From Apis mellifera (lineage: Eukaryota; Arthropoda; Insecta; Hymenoptera; Apidae), in the NCBI RefSeq assembly GCF_003254395.2, contig NC_037638.1, positions 27,439,649 to 27,503,648 of the forward strand: 64,000 nucleotides of DNA. Reading direction: 5' to 3'. The notes beneath the pieces were generated by a model. The model had not been told where the DNA came from, did no database searches, and saw nothing but the letters and a program-made list of their open reading frames with translations. Below, one piece after another: positions 12,101-24,100 of this stretch. Positions within the stretch are counted from its first letter, which is position 1. Every line of letters begins with the position of its first letter. The position numbers and the translations under genes were made by a program.

Positions 12101-15100
12101 CCCACGAACCATAATTTTTTCATATTTAACACCAGAATTTATGAATTCCTGTAACAAAATAATATCGGAAAGTAGTTGATTGTTTTCTCTTGAAACGAAA
12201 ACTAGAGGGTTCGAAAAGAATGAGCCTTGGTTCCACCAAGGATACCAATTATGTATAATACGCTCTAATTAGGCGAGGGAGACACCGGCGAAAGATCTTC
12301 TCGTGTTAATTACGTATACCCCGCGGCACCATTGATCTTCGAAACCGTTCTAGTATTTCTCAAATATTTTCTATCCGAAGAGATCTTAGTTAGTCCTCTT
12401 CGCGTAGCAAATTGCTGTGACATGGAGAGGACAAAGAAAAAAAAAAAGATAAGGAAAACGAATATCCTTCGATATATAAATTCAACAAATTTGACTTAGA
12501 AAAACGCGCATTCTCGTTTCATAGACTTCGCCGAAGATCGAGCAATCGGTTATTCCAAAAATCTAATAAAAAGTTCGTCAGTCTTCATCGTCGTCCCTTC
12601 ATCCTTCCTTTTCTTTTCTTTTCTTTTTTTTTCCCCTACGCTATTACAAATTGGACGGACTCGACTAATTTTAAATGCCAAATAAAGTCTAAACCGACAC
12701 AAACGTAATATAGGGCTGTCGTGAGAAAGAGAAGGAAGAAACGAACGAACGAGAGAGAGAGAGAGATGATAGATTGAGAAAGATACGCGAAAGGATCGTG
12801 TAAAGGAGCCACGTTCTCGAATATCTGCTCGATCAAGGAATGCAGTTAGGGATTCGTTCGCGAACAGGGATGAGATATCTTTCGACTCTTTCGAAACTCC
12901 TTTTTTTCTTCGCAAAATAATCTGGGCTTGTCTTACCTTTTCGTCGTAATAGCGACTCGTGTTTGTCAAATCGATAATACACTTTAAACGTGGAAACGCT
13001 TGAAGCAGTACCGACGTTGTAAACCTGTAAATACGAAATCGAATTAGAAACGAGCGTGGAACGTACGTTCATGATGAATTTCGAATTTATCGGTCACTCG
13101 TAATAAATACTCGATTTCGTATCGTGGAAAGACGACTTCATTGGGAAGGAAGAAAGGAAGGAGGGAGGGAGTGTAACGAATCTGCCGACTGTCGCGATGT
13201 GTTAGCGAGGAATCTTTTTTTCTTTTTCTTTTTCAAAGGCGCGACCTGGACGACTCGATGATATATTAGGGGAAAAAAGAATCTGGGGTCCGAGGCAAAA
13301 GGGCCGGAATTAAACGGGGGTGTCGGCCCAAATAGTTTCACCATTCCTTTCGATATATCAAATTCTCGAAACCAGATGTTCCCTCGGGACGAACGAGTTT
13401 ATTTCTCATAAATAAACAACTATCTCGAATCCTTAGTTTCGAGGGGAAAAAAAAAAGAAAGAAAAATGTTAAAGAAAATCGATTTAAAAGCCATTAACGA
13501 ACACCTCGCGTGCTTCGACAGATTTATATCACGAAACAGAGTGACCGCATAAATTCGAATTTCTCCATGATTTTTCGTAATAATAAAATTAATAAATTAT
13601 GTTTATTCAATTAATAGAATCAATATGAGTATTAGTATAATCGCTGATCTACTTACCGTTTCTCCGGTTCTAAATTGTTACTCACTGCCTGAAACAAAAA
13701 AGAAAAGGACAGATTCGATGAATTATCCGAAAAAAAAAGAAAAAATGTACGTGACGTAATTAATAGCGACACGAGAATTATATCTTTATGCCTTGAAGCA
13801 TAATAATAATTCGGATATAGCGGCATCGCACGAATGTTCAATAACCCGTTATAATAACCCGTATATATTTTATCCTATATTTTATCCTATACGATAAGAT
13901 GAAACGCCAGTCACTTTCCATCTTTTAACAATTAATAAAATTGCAAAACCGAAACGAATAAGAGGATATTTACTCGATCGAACTTTAACTCTCGTTGTGA
14001 TCGATTATCCAATATCTCACGAGTATCATCGAAATAATCGCAAAAGAAATTTACACGTTCTTCGAATCATGTTCAGAATATATATACACGTTCTATTTTC
14101 TTATTTCACGCGCGTATATAATCGAGTTAATCGATAATACAAATATATATTTTTCTTTGATCCAACCGACTTTTATCGAGGAAGGGCGCGTGGTCTGTTT
14201 GACTTAGTTAGGAACAGCGTATACCTATGAATACGCTAAATTGAAAGTTTGATCGGTCCGCTCGTAGCATCGCACTCGCTCTATGGGTGGGCTAATGGTA
14301 ATTACGGGTTTAGACTACGCGATCCGATTGACTGGGCGGGGAGATGGTATCTACGGATGAGTGCGGAATGAGTATCGGTCGCATTAATAACGGGCTTGCG
14401 GTATAACTTTCCTATCCAAGCGTAATAATCTATCGTTGACTAGGTGTGGGACTTTCTTATATCTTAATGGTAGCGCCGTTCCAATTACTCGGCTTATCGA
14501 CGTACGATCGAGGATTGACAAATAACTGCGCGTATGATATTTGTTTCCCTCGTAAATCGTTCTTAATTTATTTACTACACCAATATCTCAATAATTCAAT
14601 AATTCGAAAATAATTACTCGTCTCTAGGATAGAAGAAAAACTAGAGGAGGAACTCGAGATGAAAGATTGCGAAAAGAGAGAATAGGAAGGAAGAATGAAT
14701 GAATGGAAGAAATCGAAGGCTGTGGGCTGCTGTAAAATTTACTAACCCTGGCTACGTCAACGGCAGTTTATTTTTCGAGCTTCCTCCAGCCGAAAGCAGG
14801 ATCCAGTCTCCTCCGCTGATTCCACCATTCAATTTCACGATCCTTAGCCTAATATACGACCGCGGCTAAATCAGGATTATCGAGCTACGAGCTATACCTC
14901 CATTGTGTGCGAACCTTCGTGGCGGTCCGTCCACGCGAGCTCGTCGTCCCAAACCAACTTTTCCTCCCTTTAATTTAATTTAAATCGGTGCATATCGGTG
15001 TTCCACGACTTCGCCGCGACGAGCGATTATTTTTTCCACGACTAGGCGAAAAATGCGATCGTCGTTTCGGGTAAATCGGACAAGAAGTGTTTTCGAAAAG

Positions 15101-18100
15101 GAAACGTGGGCGTAGAGGATGCGCTTTCGTGGCGAGTAAGTAGGCTGTAGTATTTCCAAACTCCTCTCAAAATTCATTTCAATTTCACCAAAAGATTTAA
15201 CCACGGGAGATACCGATATATAACGTCATTGGTTTATTTATACCGGATAGAAATATCTTCAAACGATATTACGAACGACCTCGTAAAAAAGCAGAATGTT
15301 AACGTTGTAGTCACTAAGGTTACCATCACTTTTTCTGGATCGTAAAGTCTTCCCAGTACTCGTCAAGCGCGATTAACGACTACTTTGGATCTATATTCTT
15401 CTCTCCCCGATATAAATGTTATTCGTAATTTATTTAACGTATCTATTAAATCAAATGTAGCAAATTAAAAAAAAAAGAAAATAGGAAAACAAAGTCGAGT
15501 AATAATCGAAGAAAATTCCGATGTTTAATTTCAAGAAGTTGGTAGTATTCGAAAAATCGATAAGGATCGGCCGATACCTTTTTTGCGTTGTAAAAGCATC
15601 TCGATCGGGAAACATTAAATCGGATCGAATGAAACGATGCTCCGTTGCGCAAAACGGTTCAGACGATTCCCTCCCTCCCGTTAAATTCTCTTATGGACAG
15701 GGAGCAAACTCGAGAGGAAGGATGGAGGAGAGAATGGAGGAGAACAACTCGCAGGAAGAACATTTTCGTTGCACGAGTGCGGCCAACGGTTATACCCCGC
15801 TGTATAGAATCATAGAGAAACGCCATATAGACTGGTATATGGCTGCCGCCAGCTGATATATGCTCGACGTTATCTGTATCCACTTACTTCCTCGTTTGGC
15901 AGAAGATTCGAAGCGATTTAAAATGGGTCACCTTAACTGGGGGGAGGGGGGGGGACATGTACAACAAAGGGACGTGTCGGAAGTAGCAGTTGCTATCAAA
16001 TTCAAGAATCATTTCCACCGATTATAACGTCTTTCGTATTCATCGAACGAAACATTCGAAATGAACGGTTTTAACGCGAGGAAAATGGTTAAAGGTTGTA
16101 ATCGATAAAGATCAAAGTTAACTCGATATACGTATTACAAAGACGTTATTATCGATGTTAAATTATTTTTTTTTTACTCTAAGGTCGTTGAATCTAACGT
16201 TGTTCCTATCTGGAAACGTAATTGCGATAAAGCCACTAGGAGTGGAATATTAGGACTCGACATAAATCAAAACGATGTATCGAAAGCAACGATTTTTTTA
16301 ATAAAATTTCTATGAAAAGCATAAACGTTGCCGCGTGGCTCGGTTTAGCATAAATCAAAGCGATCCATCCAACTCGGATAAAAAATGAAAGGTGGAATCA
16401 TTAATCTTCCCTATCGTTTGCACAGTAGGTATAATTTTTCGGAAATGAAACGACTTTACGAGGGGCCTGTTTGAAAATTGATTCACCACCCGTGTTGCAT
16501 GCCTAATTCTCGAACCGTGTTATTCGCGATGTACGATCGAATTTTTATAGGATCGAATTTAAAAATATAGCCAACATTTTTCTCCGGTATCGTGTACACA
16601 TTCGCATATTTTACTTAAAAAGTTTGGAAAGTTGTAGAGAAACTATTTCTCCGTCGGCGAGATTAAAAAAAAAAAAAGGAAAGATGGAAAAGTCCATGGT
16701 TCTCTCGAATTCTACGATCGTGGCCGAGCAATAATGGTATCGGTAGCTGTGGGAGATCTTTAGAAAGGGCTTTCCTCCGTATTGTTCTCCTCTCGATAGA
16801 GATCCCGCCTCGACGATAAGCTGACAATTAAAATATACTGCGTGGCGTATCTGTACGGAAAATCGAATAATAAAATATGAAAATAAGCAGTCCAGAATTT
16901 TTCGAGAAGAATTTTCCGAAGGAAAGGGAAAGAAAAAAAAAAAAAAGAATGTCCCCCTTTCGAAATTTTAATATATCGTTGAAAACGCGCGCGGTTACTT
17001 TCATTAGATTTCCATCGACAGGGGAATTATTTTTACTCGATCGCAAGGGAAAGATAAGGGCGAGCGTTTAAGGAGATTAATAATCCAGGCCTTCGTAAAT
17101 CCCGATACTACTTTCGCTATTCCGTGTTACGTTGGTTAACGAATTAGTATCGACTCTCGAGGCGAAGTTTTATAGACTGGCGTTAGACATGGTGCGTCTC
17201 CCCCTCTCTTCTATCGCCGGGCGTCGTGAAAGCTCGCGGCATAAGAAACGTGTTTCTGGTCGGGCATAAATAATAGGACCACGTCGGCAATCGCTATAAT
17301 TCAATTCACACCTGATAACTGCGACCGTAGAATTTCCATATTACAGGCCGTAATAAAATTAAAAATATTTTCGGGGCGGTCCATACGCTTCGGGGGGTCC
17401 GAGCGCTCTTCCCTTCTCCTCTCCTCCCTCCCCTCCCCTCCCCTCCCCCGACAAACTAGCCAAGGTTCGCGATCCTTCACGTTTGCCGTCTTACGAATTT
17501 GTTCCTCGAATTTGTTTCCGTTTGTGTCTCACCTGTCCTTTCCCTCCACCACATACTCACACATACTCATACCACGAATGGCCGACAAACTTGGACCGCT
17601 TGCTGTCTCTTTTTCTTTCTTTCTTTTTCTTCGAACGACGAAAATATCGAAAACAGAAGAGGAAACGATTCTTTCTTTCGTCAACGTTTAAACAAAGAAT
17701 CACACGTCTTTTCTCCACGCGTTCATTACACAAATTTCCTCGAGTCGACATTTCGAATTCCGTTCCGCAAATGAATTATGACATTACGAAAGGAGAGGAG
17801 ATTTATTATATCGATGGGTGAGCAGCTAGCCGGCCGAATCGTAAATTCAACAGCGAGCAAAGAATCAATTTCACCGACAACGGGACGAATTCGATAACCT
17901 ATAATCTATATATCCCTAATCCGTGTTACACTCGCAGGCGTTATTTCTCCAGGCATACCGACGATTCTCTCTCTCTCTCTTCCACCGTTGATTGTTTTAG
18001 CTACGGGGGTGAGAATACATTATACGTTATTAACGAAGAAGCGGCAGGACCAAAAAAACAAGATTAACGACTCGCAGGTATTTACGGCCGTGACTTGTCG

Positions 18101-21100
18101 GGATCGTTTAAACAAATGTTTGTTTCCTGCCTCCCCGAACGACTCCGCCTCGTCAGCCTTTTCCTCCCAGCCTTTGTAAAAAGTTTCTCTCCATCTTAAG
18201 TGGCGGCTTTCGCGCTCGTGGCACAGCACCAATCACCTCCCAAATGTACGCCCACTCCTGTCATCCCTCATGCCTCCCTGCGTCCTATTCCATCCCGCGT
18301 TCATTGCCAAGATTCTTCATTTTTGCGGCGAAAGTCCGGATCCATTCGTTTATACGGCCGATCCTACGCCCCGTTAAATGCCAATTTTCCCTCGATACGA
18401 GCCGCCGACGATTTACGTTCACCTCCGTTTCCCTTCGAACGAATCGAAGAGGGGACGAAGATCCGAGAGCCAACTATGAATTTGCCAATTGGTTCGCGCT
18501 CAGATTTTTCCACAAACGGAAAGACGGAGAAAAAAATAGAGTCGAGGAGGGAAAGAAGGAGGAAGAGAAGAAGCAGGTAGGATAGGACGGTGGGCGCCGG
18601 CTCGTACGCTCCCCATTCAAAAGAAATTTATGTAGCACGAGTATAAAGCCAGTAGTGGCGATGTCTCTTTCTTTCTCTCTCTTTCTCAGAGGCATCCAAA
18701 CTACCACCGAATTCACGAACGCTTCCCCCTCCCCCTCCATTCTCTTCCGTCTTTGTTCGTTCCAACGGATCGTTCCTCCGGATTATCGTCGGACCACCAC
18801 TATCGAAACACGTACGTAGACAGTGACGCAGAGGATACAAGGAAGGGCGAACCTGATGGAGACTCGAAGAGGTGGAGACTCGATGGATAAAAGAAAAGTG
18901 ACGCTATTGCCTCTGAAACGATCGTGGTCGTTCAACGAGAACTTCCTCCCCACGGAAACGGGCTTTGTAAGCCCATTACTCGATGCCTTTTGTATTAAAC
19001 GGGGGAGGGGGATCTCTCTCCGTGTATACCGCGGATCATTATGTTTTCCTTAACGATTGAACGCAACTACGTTCACCATTGTTTAAATGAATGTCACTCG
19101 CCATTTTCTTTTGGAATGGTTTTTACGTACGTCGTATAACATTGACGTTAAAAGGACAAAGTTGTTGAGATCCGTCCAAGCGATATTCCATAAGCCTTAT
19201 ATTCCCTCCTCGGACACAAATTTATATATATATATGTATTGTATATACAGGATCGAGAAAGAAGAACGCAGAGTTTCCCGAGTGTTCCTCCACAAGTTTG
19301 GAACTCCGTCTCGAAAATCTAGTCACGTATAAAAATATGAAGGAAACGAGGCATTTAGAAAATGAATTCCAGGTAACGGTTTCGCATTCGCGACGATTTT
19401 GGTGGCGGGGAGAGAGGATTGGGAAGGGGCGAGGGCGAATCGTGGGAGAATCGGTTGCGCGCGGCCACATACGGTAGTAAGTAGATACGTAGCAGTACCT
19501 GGGCCGTAAACGAAGGCCTCGCAAAATAAGAGAAACGGCGAAACACGATTGGACGGGAAGATAAGGCTGGCTACTGCGAGATCTGCCCAGCCTTCCCGGA
19601 AAGTGAGGGGCCTCGTCGAGAGATGGACACTCGCCATCTCATCTAGCAAAGATAGGCCATGGCCCAGCTACCATATCTGATGAAACGCGATGGATGGGGC
19701 AACGTGACACTAAAGTACGAAACAAAAGTGTCCTCTCGCTTCCCCATCCCATCCAAACCCTGTCTTTCGACCACCCCCTTCGGCACCCACACCTGAACAC
19801 GCCGTGCGATAACCCACGAGAACTTTTTCCCTCCCTTTCTCCCCTCCATCCTCTCTCTATATGTATATGTATATCTTTTTATTCATCTTACATCGAAATT
19901 ATAACGCGAGATCTAAATATAAAGCAGTGTGTCTATAAGTATAGAAAAGAAGAAAAAGGAAAGAAAACTTTTTGATTTTCCCAACTTTCGTCTTCCCTCT
20001 TACCTGTTAAGAGTAAAGGGATTCGCGAGAGGTCTTGTAAGGGGACAAGTTCTATCGACAAATGACATGTTTATACAGTTCCCTCGGTGTCGATCGTTCG
20101 AACTTGGAGAGCAAAATCGTTGTAGCGCAGTGGGTTTCTCGACGTGACGCACGACCCCCTTTACAGGCGCCAGCCTGCTGGAAGAAGAGGAATAGGAAGA
20201 AGAAGAGGACGACAACGACGACGTGGAGGAGGAGGAAGGAGAAGAAGGAGAAGAAGAAGAAGAAGAAGAGAAGGCGTTCCGACGAAACGGAGCGCGGTGT
20301 CGGAGCCAGATAAGATCTCCGAAACGAGGATCGGTAATATTTTACAAAGTCATCGAAGTTGCTCGCTAACTTCGGCATAAATTACAATCTCTGTCTCTCT
20401 CTCTCTCTGTCGCCCCCTCTTCGCGCTCATCCCTTTCGCGAGATCCCTGCTCGATTATGGGAAGATGGGAAATTGCACGGAGGAGCCCTCTCTGTTCCGC
20501 ATCGAGTGTTAAACAAACACTTGGCATCGTTAATAACATAGGACAACGGTCCACGGGCTAATAAATTTGTCCAACCAATATATAAAACTATCTAGAGAGA
20601 ACTCTTGAGAATTGATAAATATGCGTATCCTACGTAAACGGATAAACCACTTTCAAAATGGGTAAATATATTTGCGGTAAATAACCCCCTTCCCCCCTCC
20701 ACCCTGCTTTCTCCAGTGTTCAACGAAAGGGACAGATATTAGAGGAGAAATCAATTTGTCGAGTTGCTTTCGAGTAGCTTGGAATCGTATAGAAGCGATT
20801 CGTTTTGTCGAAAATCTCTCTTTCTTCATTTTTATATTCGACGCAAAATTAAAAAAGTTTTCAAGGAAAATTTTACATCGGAAAAATTGAATTTTTCCAT
20901 TACATTGGAAAATCCATTGATTGATTGCGTGTATCAGTTTAGTATTGGCAAGTTTGCCGTAAAAATTACGCAAATCTACGAGTCATCTACGAGTGAAATC
21001 GTACACGTGAGATTAGCATTCACGACAAATTACGATATCGTTGTTTATTATTAGTGACAAAGCGATCGTCCAAGCGATCGGTTACTTAATATTTTGTTGG

Positions 21101-24100
21101 GGAAAAAAAAAAAAAGAAAAGAAAAATGAAACGAAAGCCAAAAAGACAGAGAAGCGCAAAGTCTGGACCATGACACGAATATATTTTTCACTATGAAGTT
21201 TGTCAGGGACTTGTTCATAAATCATATCCGAAAAAATATTTGCGGTGGTGTGCGACACGCGTTAGCAAAATATCATATATGGCAGCGATGAATGATGGTT
21301 TCGATACGGCTGACAAATTAATTCCGTGTCTTCGACGCGTAATTTCGAAGATTTTTTAACGTTTCTTCGATTTTTACGTGTTGGAAGATGGTTGGGCCGT
21401 GAGTAAATCGCAAAATATTAAAAAAAAAAAAACTCTATGAATTATTACAGCTTGTATTATTAATCGAACGCGAATCATCGCGCGTGTGAACGTGTTTCAA
21501 GTAAAAATTTGCATCGTAAATATTGACGGAGATATAATATACCGAGATGTTAAACGTTACAAAATTATTTTACAAGAAAATAAAATGCCAATATTAATTT
21601 TGCATCGATATATGCTACGTACGATAAACTCGTAATTTATTACAGGATCCGTAATATTTACAAGAGAAAAATAAAAGGAAGGAAAATAATGGAAAATCGC
21701 GTTTCACGAAAAATTTTTCGAGATATTTACGAAATTTCGATTCATATTTTCGAAGAAGAAGAGGGTTCCTTCACCTCCGTGAAAACAACGAGGGTGGTTA
21801 GTCCGAACGTAACCGAGAAGTTAACGTGATAATCATCTGAATGTTGAAGATTTTCAGGGGCTGAAATACAGATATCACCCACGAAGACAGCCTATCCATT
21901 CTCGGTTGGATTCTAACCTAAACTTCAGTCAGAAATTAATATTCCGTTTCTACGTGCAGAATTTGCCTACTGTGATAGGACGATCTCAAGGGAAAGCCTC
22001 AGGTATTCCGGGGTGAACTGTATGGAATGGTAAGAATGAAGGAATACTATACGATCCGATATGCTTATCTTACTCTTCCATTTCCCACGCTTAAATCATT
22101 CCATCTTTTATGCCAAAGGAAAAAATTCTCCACATTTATATCCTGTATCGCTGTTAATCTATGATCCTAATATTCCTTGTAACATATACATGTATAACAA
22201 GTATATATATTTTTAACAACTTTGAAATAATAATACGAGCAAATAATGAACCTTGAATATTTACAGCACGAAACGCAATAAATTATTTAAATATTTCCAT
22301 AGTAATTTTCACAGCGATGGGGATTAAAGTAAGAATCGTTATTAAAATTTGTATATAAACATCACTTTCTTGTTATTATATTCATATTTTTCACTTTTCG
22401 CTATAATATCATTACGATAATATAGCATGAATGAAAGTAGATCCATGTAATAAATATCTACATGTATACAAATATATGTACACACTCGGTTTATGAAATA
22501 CAGACTAAGAGAACTTTTCGAGCGATAAACATCGGCATGAGCGATGAAAACATTTTACATACGATATTTCTCTTTGCTGACAAACTGCAAGTAACACGCG
22601 TATAACCATTTATGCGTCTATCGTTCCATCTTTCGCTCGCTTATCTCTCGCGCTGCATCTTTTCTCACGATAAATAAGACGAAAGTTATGAGATTTAAAT
22701 TTTTATTGGGAAATTTGGTTCGAAAATTGTTACTCTATAACGGTGTCTTTTATAAAATTTAGAGATAGAGATATGCGATCGAACGAGTAGCACCTTGTAT
22801 CGAATCAGGGGAAGGAAAAAATTATTAACGTTGAACGTAGAACAACGTTAAAAGATGAGAAATAAAACGAAATAAAACGCAAAGAGAAGATTGGATTAAG
22901 CATAATCGCGGAGAAACGATACAAGCTCGTATATACGAGCTTGGGTCCCTCTGCCGATTCCTCGCCAAATTACACGGCGTACGAAATTCAATCCAAAATT
23001 AAAATCGACTTTAAAGCGCATCTTTTACAATGTATATGTGACTAGAGGGGGTATCGGCTTAAATTCATCGCGTCCGGTGTCCGAATAAGAAGAGAAACGT
23101 AGAAAGCGTAGTGCGTGTCGGCGAAGACGGTATCACGTTTCGGTGTGAGCCGATATTTGTTACACGTTCTTATAGAAGATGAAGAAGCGGTCCGTCACGC
23201 GGTGGAAAGGCGCAGAGGCGGTGGCACGGGCTCGGGCACGAGCAGAGGAGGGGGAGGGCCACGAGCGCAGGCATTTCAGGGCCCTATTAACGAGTGGGCC
23301 CCCCGCGGCCGACGCAACGGGCCCAATCAACCCAACTCTCCGATTCCCGGGCCCTCGCTTCGACTTGTTTTATGTAATGCCCGCGACGCCAGAATCAATT
23401 AGTCGGGGCACCCTCCTATTTTGCGTATGCATGCGGCCAATCCACCCGAAAAAGGTTCCCAACTTATTTGCAACTGTCCAAGAGGAGCCGATAGACGAGA
23501 AAAACCGGTTCAGAGGAACAGAGACGCGTTCGTAGAGACGGAAATTGAACGACTCGAGACAAATACCCCTCCGCCGATCTATCCACACACCTACGATACG
23601 TATCGAATCGTCCCTTTTCACCATCTCTCCTTTATCGATACCGCATCGCGTATCTCGAGCGGTTCGAAATATATATATTTCTTTTTCTTAAGATATCGTG
23701 AGATAATATCTTTGCTCCTTTTCGTTCAAAATTTTATTCCGTAACGTATTACGAATCTATTTCAAGTATGAAGATTTAATCTAAAAAGGAAAAGAAAGGA
23801 GAAAGAGAGAGAAAGAAGCTGGAAAAATGAAGAGAAAAATGTCACACTGATTCACATAGATATATCCTCAAAATGGAAGAAAGTTGGGTGAATGCCGCTC
23901 TATCGCAGCACGAGTACGATACATCACACAGCGGCAACCAGCATGGGAGCGTACGATCGCACTTTGTTCAGCTACTAGGCAAACAATCACGGGCCGAGCT
24001 ATTCACGATCCCAAAAGCATTGCCGTGCGTATCGGACGAAAGTGCATACATCAAGCTTGTTTATATCTACGCTCGAGTCAAAACATGCAACAATACGGCA

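Noticed and set aside
23115..23535. Overlapping glycine/arginine-rich frames on the plus strand
   Set aside because: GC-rich DNA opens several frames at once. There is no family resemblance and no splice structure.
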